In this document: positions 57,601 to 64,000 of the stretch, one piece after another
Position numbering within the stretch: the first letter of the stretch is position 1
Layout of the letters: the number at the start of each line of letters is the position of its first letter
From: Azonexus fungiphilus
Lineage (GTDB): Bacteria > Pseudomonadota > Gammaproteobacteria > Burkholderiales > Rhodocyclaceae
Assembly (NCBI RefSeq): GCF_003634965.1
Contig: NZ_RBXP01000020.1
Location: forward strand, 124,001 to 188,000
Direction of reading: 5' to 3'
DNA: 64,000 nucleotides
Program-made: the position numbers and the translations under genes
The notes under the pieces: generated by a model
Seen by the model: only the letters and a program-made list of their open reading frames with translations
What the model was told of the DNA's origin: nothing
Database searches by the model: none

Positions 57601-59076
57601 GAAGCGCTGCTCGAAAAAGGCTTCTGGCAAGGCGAAATCTGGAATCGCCGGAAAAGTGGTGATGTATATCCTGAATGGCTGACGATCAATCGCGTTGACG
57701 ATGCCGAGGGGCGAATCGAGCACTTCGTCTCGGTTTTCTCTGACATTACCGATATCAAGAACGCCCAGCGCAAGGCCGAGTACCTGGCTGCGCATGATGT
57801 GCTGACCGGATTGCCGAATCGCACGCTGTTTCACGACCGACTGCGTCACGCGTTGGCCCAGGCCAGACGGAAGAAGGAACGCCTGGCACTGATGTTCATC
57901 GATCTTGACAACTTCAAGGACATCAACGACACGCTCGGCCACGATATCGGCGACGACTTGCTCAGGCAGGCGGCTGAGCGGTTGCAGCAGGTGATGCGCG
58001 ATGTGGATACGGTAGCTCGCCTGGGCGGCGATGAATTCACGGCGGTACTGTCTGATTGCGACGCCGAAGCCGCCGGCCGGATCGCCCGGCGGATCGTCGA
58101 TGAACTGTCTGCTTCCTTCTCGGTGCAGGAGCGCCAGCTTTTTGTTTCCGCCAGCGTTGGCGTTGCCTTTTTCCCGGAGGATGGGCAGGACAGCAATTCG
58201 CTTGTCAAGGCCGCTGATACGGCCATGTATCGAGCCAAGGAACTTGGCCGGAACCGCGTCGAGTTTTTTGTCCCGGATCTGCATGTACGCCTGCTCAAGC
58301 GCGCGACGATGGAAAGCGCGATGCGTGCGGCGCTGGACATGCGCCGACTGCGTCTTGTCTATCAACCGAAATTCGGCTTGCAGCAGGGCCATCCACTGGT
58401 TGGCGCCGAAGCCCTGTTACGCTGGCGCGACCCGGCGTTGGGCGAGGTTCCACCAGGCGAGTTCATTCCGGTCTGTGAATCCTGCGGCCTGATCAAGGAT
58501 GTCACCCGGGCCGTTCAGAAAATGCTGCTGCAGCAGCTATCAACCTGGCTGGCGCTGGGCCTGCCTGTCGTGCCGGTGGCTTTCAATTGCTCGCCAAGAA
58601 ACATTCGTGAGCCGGACATGGCCGAAGTGCTCGTGGCAAGCATGCAGGAAGCCGGCGTTCCGTCGCATCTGGTCCAGGTCGAGATCACCGAAGGGGCGCT
58701 TCTGGAAAACAGCGAGATTGTCCTGGCTAACCTCAGCATTCTCGATCAGCACGGCATTTCGATCAGTGTTGACGACTTCGGCACGGGCTATTCCTCGCTG
58801 ACCTATCTCAAGCGTTTGCCGTTGGCCGAACTCAAGGTGGACAAGAGTTTCGTCGATGGGCTGGGCAGTGACAGTGATGACGAAGCGATCGCGCGCGCAG
58901 TCCTCAGCCTGGCCAAGGCACTCGGTTTGCGCGCGGTGGCCGAGGGGGTCGAGTCCGAGAGGCAACTCGACTGGTTGGCCGAGCAAGGTTGCGAGGCTGT
59001 GCAGGGATATCACCTTTCCCGACCGCTCGAAGCGGTCGATTATGAAGACATGCTGGCGAGGTCGGTGCGTGGATAA
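54607..59076 (+). CDS. CheB-CheR fusion with PAS, GGDEF and EAL domains
   Basis: 1489-aa multidomain signalling protein. CheB-type methylesterase, residues 1-190 (GIGASAGGLEAI Ser, LQHLSP His, LSGTGSDGVAGL Asp: triad intact). CheR methyltransferase ~205-480 (GYKTGTLMRRIRRRQ, VWVAGCATGEEAYSIAM, SCRNVLIYFD). Coiled coil ~624-698 built of repeated (A/T)NEE(L/M) heptads. Three PAS domains ~700-1060. GGDEF ~1065-1235 with intact ARLGGDEF and RxxD inhibitory site (RDVD). EAL ~1250-1480 with EALLRW and SVDDFGTGYSSL intact. It would link methylation-type signalling to c-di-GMP synthesis/breakdown. A -10-like TATAAAAT is at 54576. Its last 8 bp overlap the phytochrome gene. Confidence 0.95.
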   Translation: MGKVAIAGIGASAGGLEAITQLISRLRPDVPCAYVVLQHLSPSYRSMMVEILGRETALHIKEMEQGDRPQAGVIYVVPANSNALVKDGRFSLATAAPEVVPKPSINQFLISLAAEEGDAAIGIILSGTGSDGVAGLRAIQAAGGFTLAQLPESAKYDGMPRAAIEAGVVDHVLAPEAIAEQISRLLVLPDPASENEPPPDLLQNLLVSLRDRLQFDFSGYKTGTLMRRIRRRQFATGGENLAAYLGWVEAHPEELELLARDILISVTAFFRDREAFAALRRAVVDLVGRKSAGGEIRVWVAGCATGEEAYSIAMLFADALGDRASQYRVQIFATDVDEEALNVARRGVYPAASMSEVSIEQLDRYFKPAGSAYEAGKILRDMIVFARHNLVSDPPFMRLDLVSCRNVLIYFDAPLQSKVLKIFHFGLAHDAYLFLGRSESIVQAEQLFSTLDRRERLFRKQGDSVALTPAASTLPVSSLRTPGQRRDRRLELLLSGLVAHFKLTVAICDREGNVLHTAGDVERHMLFPVGVSRLTLGDVVVPELRGEILTLLRRCQQQRSTQTGRRRRVGRDLLRIIIEPISDGAGELLLVIFAPEVAKEEVQEELTGSSTQQQLEDELLTTREHLQALVEEMATANEEMQALNEESQAANEELQATNEELEAANEEMQATNEELVSLNEELNVKTVELSKLSEEYAHLYDALEYPVLVFDRALQLARFNAPAARRFDLRSTALRQHLSRLRLPEPLHDMEIWLGRALAHGDREQILVQLDSRDLRVLISPGMGKTGGISSLVVSFIDVTDIVRTQEALSQSQDRLNALMQNTTVIFAMRDVAGAYIYANCRFVEFFGLEGQEILGKNDFSLFEHELAVNIWDGTLSSLRNRSAFTTDYQIAGPNGARYLRAVHQTLCDAAGNPVALILEAEDVTASKLAEEQLRITARVFEQAGEAIVVTDADGVIQTTNKAFVAITGYSTAESVGKQVGQLLKSGRHSPDFYAAMWEALLEKGFWQGEIWNRRKSGDVYPEWLTINRVDDAEGRIEHFVSVFSDITDIKNAQRKAEYLAAHDVLTGLPNRTLFHDRLRHALAQARRKKERLALMFIDLDNFKDINDTLGHDIGDDLLRQAAERLQQVMRDVDTVARLGGDEFTAVLSDCDAEAAGRIARRIVDELSASFSVQERQLFVSASVGVAFFPEDGQDSNSLVKAADTAMYRAKELGRNRVEFFVPDLHVRLLKRATMESAMRAALDMRRLRLVYQPKFGLQQGHPLVGAEALLRWRDPALGEVPPGEFIPVCESCGLIKDVTRAVQKMLLQQLSTWLALGLPVVPVAFNCSPRNIREPDMAEVLVASMQEAGVPSHLVQVEITEGALLENSEIVLANLSILDQHGISISVDDFGTGYSSLTYLKRLPLAELKVDKSFVDGLGSDSDDEAIARAVLSLAKALGLRAVAEGVESERQLDWLAEQGCEAVQGYHLSRPLEAVDYEDMLARSVRG

Positions 59077-60532
59077 GCGGTTCATTGACGAGTGTGAGCG
59101 GGAACAGTTGCATCTTTCCGGCGCCATTCAGGCGCATGGGGCAATGGTGGTGGTCGATCAGGCGCTGCGAATCAGCCATTACTCGGCGAATGTGGCGAAT
59201 TTCCTTCCGGCTGATTTTCCTGTTCGCCTTGGCGAGGATATTCCCGCCAGTTTTTGCGAGCTTGTTTCCCAGTTGGGCAGCGAACCGGGGCGCCGTATCC
59301 AGTACGAAGCGGTGCTCCAGGGCCCGGCGGGTTTGCTCGATGCGGTATTCATCCGTAACGCACAGGGGCTGGTCCTGATCGAGTTTTTCCCCGGTTTTCA
59401 CGATGAATGCGAGCCGTTGCCCCTTCTCACCCAGGGGGTTGTTCCTCCCGCCAGCCGCAGTGAAGCCGATAGCCAGCGCCAGTCCTTGCTCGAACGAGTG
59501 CTGCAGCAGACCGGCTTTCAGCGTGTCATGTACTACCGTTTTCTCGAAGATGGTGATGGCGAGGTGCTGGCAGAAGCAAAGCAGGATGGCGTGGCCGGTT
59601 CCTACCTCGGGTTGCGTTTTCCGGCCAGCGATATCCCTCAGATTGCGCGCGTCCTTTATCGGCAGAATCCATGGCGCTTGATTCCGGATGCCGCGGCCGA
59701 CTCGGTGCCGCTGATTGGCCGCGAGGCCGTGGTGCCTGATCTGAGCTGTTCCGACTTGCGCAGTGTTTCCCCCGTACATGCGGTATATCTGGCGAATATG
59801 GGCGTCAGCGCTGCCCTGTCGTTTCCCATTGTAGTCGGTGGGCAATTATGGGGATTGATCGCCTGTCACCATGCTGAGCCGCGCCAGCTTGGTCTGGCCA
59901 GGCTTGCCAAGGCCTCGCAGGATGTTCGTTCCCATACCATGGGGTTGTCGGCATTCTTCGCGCAAAGGCGCATGCAACTGCTCGATGGCCTGGTACGCCG
60001 TTTCAGCCAGGCCAGGGAAATCGTTCACGAAGCCGGTGATGTGGTTGCTGCTTGGGGCAAGCTCGGCGCCTGGCTGGCAGCGGAGTTCTCCGCCGACGGC
60101 GCACAACTCTGCATGGACGAGGGCGATGTCGGCTGGGGAGAGGGCTTCGAGGAGTCCGCCCTGGCCTTCGTTGACGAATGGTTCCTCGGCCAGAACACCG
60201 AGCAGGTCTGGCTGGCTGAATCCTTGCCCCGCCAGTTGCCTGGCTATCCGTTGTCTCGCGTTGCCGGCGTTCTGGCGGTCAAGGCGAAGACGGCTGGCGG
60301 TCAGTTGCTGCGCGTTTACCTGACCCGGCACGAGCACATTCACGACGTCGCCTGGGGGGGCAACCCGGACAAACCTGTCGAGCGCCACGACGGCATACTC
60401 GGAATCGCGCCGCGACGTTCGTTCGGCAAATGGGTGGAGAAGCGGATTGGCCGTTGCCGTCCATGGGACAACGAGGTTCGTTTGCTCGGCCTCAAGCTTC
60501 GCGAACTGGTGATGCAACTTGGAAGAGACTGA
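59069..60532 (+). CDS. bacteriophytochrome photosensory core without output domain
   Basis: 487-aa protein made only of PAS-GAF-PHY. The biliverdin-attaching Cys is Cys9 in IDECEREQLHLSGAIQAHG (family IQPHG appears as IQAHG). GAF motifs: LRFPASDIPQIARVLYRQN (~184) and SPVHAVYLANMGVSAALSF. PHY tongue: APRRSFGKWVEKRIG (PRxSF, ~447). It ends just after PHY (LRELVMQLGRD), so no histidine kinase or GGDEF is attached. GTG start at 59069 overlaps the upstream c-di-GMP gene by 8 bp; TTG start of the haem oxygenase overlaps its end by 14 bp. It should sense red/far-red light and signal through a partner, probably the coupled upstream protein (inference). Confidence 0.92.
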   Translation: MDKRFIDECEREQLHLSGAIQAHGAMVVVDQALRISHYSANVANFLPADFPVRLGEDIPASFCELVSQLGSEPGRRIQYEAVLQGPAGLLDAVFIRNAQGLVLIEFFPGFHDECEPLPLLTQGVVPPASRSEADSQRQSLLERVLQQTGFQRVMYYRFLEDGDGEVLAEAKQDGVAGSYLGLRFPASDIPQIARVLYRQNPWRLIPDAAADSVPLIGREAVVPDLSCSDLRSVSPVHAVYLANMGVSAALSFPIVVGGQLWGLIACHHAEPRQLGLARLAKASQDVRSHTMGLSAFFAQRRMQLLDGLVRRFSQAREIVHEAGDVVAAWGKLGAWLAAEFSADGAQLCMDEGDVGWGEGFEESALAFVDEWFLGQNTEQVWLAESLPRQLPGYPLSRVAGVLAVKAKTAGGQLLRVYLTRHEHIHDVAWGGNPDKPVERHDGILGIAPRRSFGKWVEKRIGRCRPWDNEVRLLGLKLRELVMQLGRD

Positions 60533-61115
60533 TTTCCTGGCCGAACTGCGCCAAAGAACAGGCGTGTCTCATCGGCAACTCGAGGCCAGGGTTCCTTTTG
60601 TGCGTCTGACTGCCGACGACGTGGCGGCGGTCGATGTAGCCCACGCCTTTACCTTGTTCCATGCCTTTTACGCGGGTCTTGAGCCGGTTCTCGTTTCGCG
60701 CCTGGGCATGCTGTCGCTGGCCGGGCTTTATCGCCGACGCAGCCATTTGCTTGCTGATGATCTGGCCACCCTTGGTTATTCCTTGCCACAACCCTGGCCG
60801 TCGATCGTGCCTGACGACGAGGCCGGACTGCTGGGATTGGTCTATGCGATAGAAGGTTCTGCGCTGGGTGGGCAGATTGTCGCCCGTCACCTGCGTTCCC
60901 GGCTGGGAGCCGAGTTCTCAGACTCGCTGACTTTTTACAGCGCGCTGACCAACGGTGTCGGCGCCCACTGGCAGAGGGTTCTCGCTGCTTTGCGCCAGGC
61001 CCTGGGCCGCGAACCGGCCCTGGATGCCATGAGTGCGGCGGCGAATGGGGTTTTCGCCTCGCTCATCAGTCTTGCCGAAACATGTTCTTCGGAGCCTTGT
61101 CTGACGCTGCGTTGA
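60519..61115 (+). CDS. bphO: biliverdin-forming haem oxygenase BphO
   Basis: 198-aa haem oxygenase-fold protein that opens haem to biliverdin, the phytochrome chromophore. The N-terminus has the proximal-His region RQRTGVSHRQLEARVPFVRL, with later FHAFYAGLEP, YAIEGSALGGQIVARHL and FYSALTNGVGAHWQRVLAAL, matching the bacterial BphO group. The start codon is TTG at 60519 inside bphP (overlap 14 bp), so translation is coupled and chromophore supply tracks apophytochrome. A hairpin follows 69 bp after the stop. Confidence 0.9.
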   Translation: MEETDFLAELRQRTGVSHRQLEARVPFVRLTADDVAAVDVAHAFTLFHAFYAGLEPVLVSRLGMLSLAGLYRRRSHLLADDLATLGYSLPQPWPSIVPDDEAGLLGLVYAIEGSALGGQIVARHLRSRLGAEFSDSLTFYSALTNGVGAHWQRVLAALRQALGREPALDAMSAAANGVFASLISLAETCSSEPCLTLR

Positions 61116-61183
61116 AATGCCAACCGCTTGCGTCTGTCTCTGTCGCTGTCCTCTGGGAAAGAAATACAACAAAATTTAATAAC

Positions 61184-61208
61184 AAAAATAACAGGCTTTG
61201 TTATTTTT
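61184..61208. terminator. hairpin after bphO, possible bidirectional terminator
   Basis: Perfect 10-bp arms AAAAATAACA / TGTTATTTTT with a 5-base loop (GGCTT), ending in T5 on the plus strand. The stem is AT-rich and therefore weak, but it is the only terminator-like structure between bphO and the exopolysaccharide genes. Confidence 0.5.
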
Positions 61209-61302
61209 CCCGGGGTTTGTCAAGAATCTTCGTTAAATCGCTGATTTTTGATATTTTTGCAGCGCAGCAATTGTCTGGACGTTGGCATTTTGCGCAGTTA
61301 AT

Positions 61303-61334
61303 ATCATGCCATTCGTTCATGTGTCTGGCATGAT
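61303..61334. promoter_or_regulatory. 9-bp inverted repeat before the exopolysaccharide genes
   Basis: ATCATGCCA and TGGCATGAT are perfect inverted repeats separated by 14 bases, ending 27 bases before the start codon at 61362. It may be an operator or a leader-RNA hairpin controlling the export operon. Confidence 0.45.
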
Positions 61335-61361
61335 CGCTCTGGATCGTCTTGGAGGTGTATT

Positions 61362-62738
61362 TTGGTTACTTTGGAAACGCGTTCGGCAGTTGTGCTGCTT
61401 TTGTCGATTGGTCTGTTCTCTGCTGCGCATGCTGCTGACGAAGCGGCTCCGGCCCAGCCGGCGGCTGAAGCGACCGTGCCTTCGCTGAGCGCCCCGGGTG
61501 GGCGTGTTTCGGTGGTTGGCGGGGAGGCCACCACTGGCGCCGCTCAACGGGCAACCAGCGCCGGTTACGAGCTTGCTGGTTCCGGCTTGGGCAGTGCCTC
61601 ACAGCAGGAAGAAGCCAACATCCTGACGGTTGCCGGCAAGGGCAAACCGCTGCGTTTCCAGAACGGCATCTTCGTCTATCCGACGGTTACCGTTGCCGCG
61701 GGTTACAACGATAACGTCGCCGGTACCTCGACCAACGAGAAGGGTTCCAAGATTTTCGTCATCCGCCCGGAAGTGGTCGCCGAGTTGAAGCGCCAGGGAG
61801 ATCGCTACACCTTCAGCTACGCCGGTAACTTCGGCCACTACACCAGCTCCTCGTCCGACGATTTCAATCACAACGAAATCCTGCTGGCCGGTGACAACTA
61901 CTTCACCAGCCGGGCTCGTCTGGGCTGGGGCGTTGGCTACTACTCGCGTTCCGATGCGCGCGGGTCGACCGATCGTGTTGCCAGCGATACGCCGGACCGC
62001 TGGCATGCGCCGATGGTCCGCCTGGTCGGTATCTACGGTGCCAAGGGCGCGCCCGGTCGTATCGAGCTCGAGACTGGCATGTTGCAGAAGCGCTACACCA
62101 ACAATCGTGACGTGACGCGCAACTACGACGTCGACGTGACGACGCTTTCCGGCCGTTTTTTCTATCGCGTGCTGCCGCGCACCTCACTGGTTTTCGAGGC
62201 ACGCAATACCTGGAACGACTACATTGCTTCCACCTCCACGCAGGACAACAGCTACCGCAAGCTGATGATGGGGGCGACCTGGGAGCTGTCGGCCAAGACC
62301 ACCGGTGTCGTGAAGATCGGTCGCGCCAACAAGGATTACGATCTTGGCTCGCGTAACGATCCGTCGGCAACAACCTGGGAAGCCAGCCTGGCCTGGTCGC
62401 CGCTGACCTATTCCCGCTTCGATTTCGAAACGGCCCAGGACATCATGGATTCCAGCGGCGTCGGCAACTTCACCGATACGCGTAGCTGGACCGCCAACTG
62501 GACCCACAAGTGGGCCTCCTATGTCATGTCCAACGTCAATGCCGGCGTTGTCCGCTCCGATTACGACGGCATCGACCGTAACGACACGACCAAGAACTTC
62601 GGCGTCGGCTTCTTCCGCGAACTCGGCTACAACTTCCGCGCCGGTTTGAACTGGACTCGCACGAAGCGCGATTCGAACATCAACAACCTCGACTTCAAGC
62701 GTAACGTGTATATGCTGACGCTCGAAGCAGCACTTTGA
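61362..62738 (+). CDS. outer-membrane beta-barrel protein of the exopolysaccharide locus
   Basis: 458-aa exported protein. Signal peptide (VVLLLSIGLFSAAHAA), a low-complexity Ala/Thr/Ser linker, then from about residue 95 alternating amphipathic strands typical of a beta-barrel (FVYPTVTVAAGYNDNVAGTS, YTFSYAGNFGHYTSS, ARLGWGVGYYSRSD, YMLTLEAAL at the C-terminus with terminal Leu). It resembles EpsL/OMP_b-brl_2 proteins found at the head of exopolysaccharide clusters. Start codon is TTG at 61362, six bases after a consensus GGAGG. The Wza-like gene follows directly. Confidence 0.82.
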   Translation: MVTLETRSAVVLLLSIGLFSAAHAADEAAPAQPAAEATVPSLSAPGGRVSVVGGEATTGAAQRATSAGYELAGSGLGSASQQEEANILTVAGKGKPLRFQNGIFVYPTVTVAAGYNDNVAGTSTNEKGSKIFVIRPEVVAELKRQGDRYTFSYAGNFGHYTSSSSDDFNHNEILLAGDNYFTSRARLGWGVGYYSRSDARGSTDRVASDTPDRWHAPMVRLVGIYGAKGAPGRIELETGMLQKRYTNNRDVTRNYDVDVTTLSGRFFYRVLPRTSLVFEARNTWNDYIASTSTQDNSYRKLMMGATWELSAKTTGVVKIGRANKDYDLGSRNDPSATTWEASLAWSPLTYSRFDFETAQDIMDSSGVGNFTDTRSWTANWTHKWASYVMSNVNAGVVRSDYDGIDRNDTTKNFGVGFFRELGYNFRAGLNWTRTKRDSNINNLDFKRNVYMLTLEAAL

Positions 62739-62764
62739 TCCAATCGTTGGCGGGGTTTCGGCAG

Positions 62765-63352
62765 ATGTTTTTTCGTTGGTTGCTCGTTTTTTTCGTTTCG
62801 TTGAATCTGGCCTGGGCGCAGGGGCAGGAGACTGTTCCTTCGCTGTCCTCTGGTGGTGTGGTACCGGTACCGCTCGCGGCAACCGGCCTTTCCAACTACC
62901 GCCTTTCCTCGGGCGATGTGCTGTCGGTCCGGGTGCTTGGCGAAGAGGACCTGAGCAAGGAGAAGGTTCGGTTGACCGATGCCGGTACGGTTTCGTTGCC
63001 GGCGCTGGGTGAAGTGCGGGCCTTCGGGCTGACCGTCAGCGACCTCGAGAGGGCCGTCGAGGACGGCCTGCGTGGTCGTTACCTGGTCAATCCGAAAGTC
63101 TCGGTGAGCATCGACGAATACCGCCCGTTCTACATCAACGGGATGGTGGAAAAACCCGGTGGTTATCCCTATCAGCCGGGGTTGACGATCCGCAAGGCGG
63201 CTTCGCTGGCCGGTGGGTTCCGCGAGCGGGCCTCGCTCGCCAAGATCTTCATCATCCGCGAAAGCGATCCGTCGCAGACCTCGTCGAAAGCTGACTTGAA
63301 CACGCTGGTTTTCCCTGGCGACATCGTCACGGTCGACGAGAGCTTTTTCTGA
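62765..63352 (+). CDS. polysaccharide export lipoprotein-like protein (Wza/EpsE-type, SLBB)
   Basis: 195-aa periplasmic export protein. Signal peptide (FRWLLVFFVSLNLAWAQ, no lipobox Cys). Poly_export domain: NYRLSSGDVLSVRVLGEEDL, DAGTVSLPALGEVRAFGLTV; SLBB motif VSIDEYRPFYINGMVEKPGG, YPYQPGLTIRKAASLAGGF. Shorter than Wza, like the EpsE/KpsD-small type. ATG 62765 is chosen because a G-rich SD precedes it; a TTG at 62735 overlapping the barrel gene stop is an alternative. Works with the next gene's product in polymer export. Confidence 0.88.
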   Translation: MFFRWLLVFFVSLNLAWAQGQETVPSLSSGGVVPVPLAATGLSNYRLSSGDVLSVRVLGEEDLSKEKVRLTDAGTVSLPALGEVRAFGLTVSDLERAVEDGLRGRYLVNPKVSVSIDEYRPFYINGMVEKPGGYPYQPGLTIRKAASLAGGFRERASLAKIFIIRESDPSQTSSKADLNTLVFPGDIVTVDESFF

Positions 63353-63393
63353 TTTTTCAGAACAAGCCATTCCCGATAATTCTCCAATAGGCA

Positions 63394-64000
63394 ATGTCGC
63401 AAGTGAGCGCCACAACCCCGTCCCCCGTTGCCGATTCCGCGGCACACAAACCGGTCTTCCTGCACGATCCCGAAGACCGCGAAGAAAAACTCGAACTGCT
63501 TGAATACTGGCGCAGCATCATCAAGCGCAAGAAACAGATTCTCGGTTTCGCCGTTGTGCTCGCCCTGCTGGCGATGGTTGTCGTCCTGGTGATGACGCCG
63601 ATCTACCGTTCGACGGCGACGGTGCTGATTGAAGCCAACAAGTCCAAGGTTCTCTCGATCGAGGACGTCTATTCCGGGATTTCCCAGAACCGCGAGCATT
63701 TCCAGACCCAGGTCGAAATCCTGAAATCGCGCGAAGTGGCGATCAAGACCATCATCAAGCTCAAGCTTTGGGAGAACGAGGAGTTCGATCCGCGTCAAAA
63801 CTCCGGTTCGCTACTGGCCAGCATCGGATTCGGCGACGATCCTCCCGAATGGACCGAGGCCTTGTTGGCGGAAGCCATCTTTGAGAATTTCTCGAAACGC
63901 TTGAATGTCGAGCCGGTCCGACTGAGCCAGTTGGCCAAGGTCAGCTTCGACTCCCGTGACCCGGCTTTGGCGGCGCGCGTTGCCAATGCGGTGTCGAATG
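63394..64000 (+). CDS. Wzz/GumC-like polysaccharide co-polymerase, 5' part only
   Basis: First 202 residues of a chain-length determinant/tyrosine-kinase family protein. A cytoplasmic N-terminus (LLEYWRSIIKRKKQILGF) leads to one transmembrane segment (~50-70, VVLALLAMVVVLVMTPIY), then the periplasmic start YRSTATVLIEANKSKVLSIE and the Wzz helix region. The C-terminal part, which could include a BY-kinase, is beyond the window. Follows the Wza-like gene by 41 bp. Confidence 0.88.
   Translation, partial: MSQVSATTPSPVADSAAHKPVFLHDPEDREEKLELLEYWRSIIKRKKQILGFAVVLALLAMVVVLVMTPIYRSTATVLIEANKSKVLSIEDVYSGISQNREHFQTQVEILKSREVAIKTIIKLKLWENEEFDPRQNSGSLLASIGFGDDPPEWTEALLAEAIFENFSKRLNVEPVRLSQLAKVSFDSRDPALAARVANAVSN

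Noticed and set aside
61276..61295. Sigma-54-like TGGCA...TTGC upstream of the exopolysaccharide genes
   Set aside because: Spacing between GG and GC is 6 bases, not the required 10.

Overview
The window is a GC-rich (roughly 65%) chromosomal segment of a Gram-negative betaproteobacterium, most likely a Rhodocyclaceae-type organism (Dechloromonas/Azospira-like). This rests on the conserved pyrG-kdsA-eno-ftsB block, the LpoB lipoprotein cluster, the codon usage and the protein flavour. The genus is inference; no rRNA or tRNA gene is present to confirm it.

Layout. 1-310: 5' part of nadC (minus). 410-3955: four-gene envelope lipoprotein operon (COG3014-like, YcfL, LpoB, CsgG-like) closed by a good terminator. 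4004-5503: NAD(P)H-hydrate repair enzyme. 5543-8632: a probable zinc-starvation operon (COG0523 GTPase, PyrC paralogue, DUF1826) with a Zur-box-like palindrome upstream. 8763-18752: a light/oxidative-stress region with a FeS-type photolyase, a MerR-B12 (CarH/LitR-type) regulator and a divergent nine-gene operon running from glutathione peroxidase through cyclopropane fatty acid synthase to an NTF2-like protein. 18728-21440: small zinc-ribbon protein, 58-aa protein, HDAC-like deacetylase, CnoX. 21569-27016: pyrG, kdsA, DUF1330, eno, ftsB, bcp, SlyD-like FKBP. 27029-30576: phosphoesterase and mutS.

30.7-46.5 kb is an accessory island inserted between mutS and an RND efflux operon. It holds a HipB/HipA pair, a relic of a DUF3427-type helicase, and a compact defence operon: a sigma-70 factor with N-terminal ankyrin repeats and a C-terminal extension, a GHKL (MORC/MutL-like) ATPase, a Z1-domain helicase-like ATPase, a PD-(D/E)XK protein, an AIPR protein and a Vsr nuclease, with a convergent C5-cytosine methyltransferase. 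A Fic AMPylase with a perfect 33-bp palindrome upstream follows. The first three operon genes are linked by 4-bp ATGA overlaps, the next by a 17-bp overlap and the next by another ATGA. The RpoD-like factor leading and coupled to this restriction-like set is the best candidate in the window for a little-described system.

46.6-54.5 kb: alpha/beta hydrolase-like protein, RND adaptor, RND pump and outer-membrane factor (one minus-strand operon) with a divergent LysR regulator. 54.6-61.1 kb: a 1489-aa CheB-CheR-PAS-GGDEF-EAL protein overlapping a bacteriophytochrome photosensory core that lacks an output domain, overlapping a BphO haem oxygenase. 61.4-64.0 kb: start of an exopolysaccharide export locus (beta-barrel, Wza-like, Wzz/GumC-like, truncated by the window end). 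Three kinds of light receptor (B12-type regulator, photolyase/cryptochrome, phytochrome) lie in this one window, and the phytochrome/c-di-GMP genes sit directly beside exopolysaccharide genes.

A previously unremarked short motif, GTCGACCGT preceded by a run of at least four A or T, recurs across the core segments and is absent in that form from the island.
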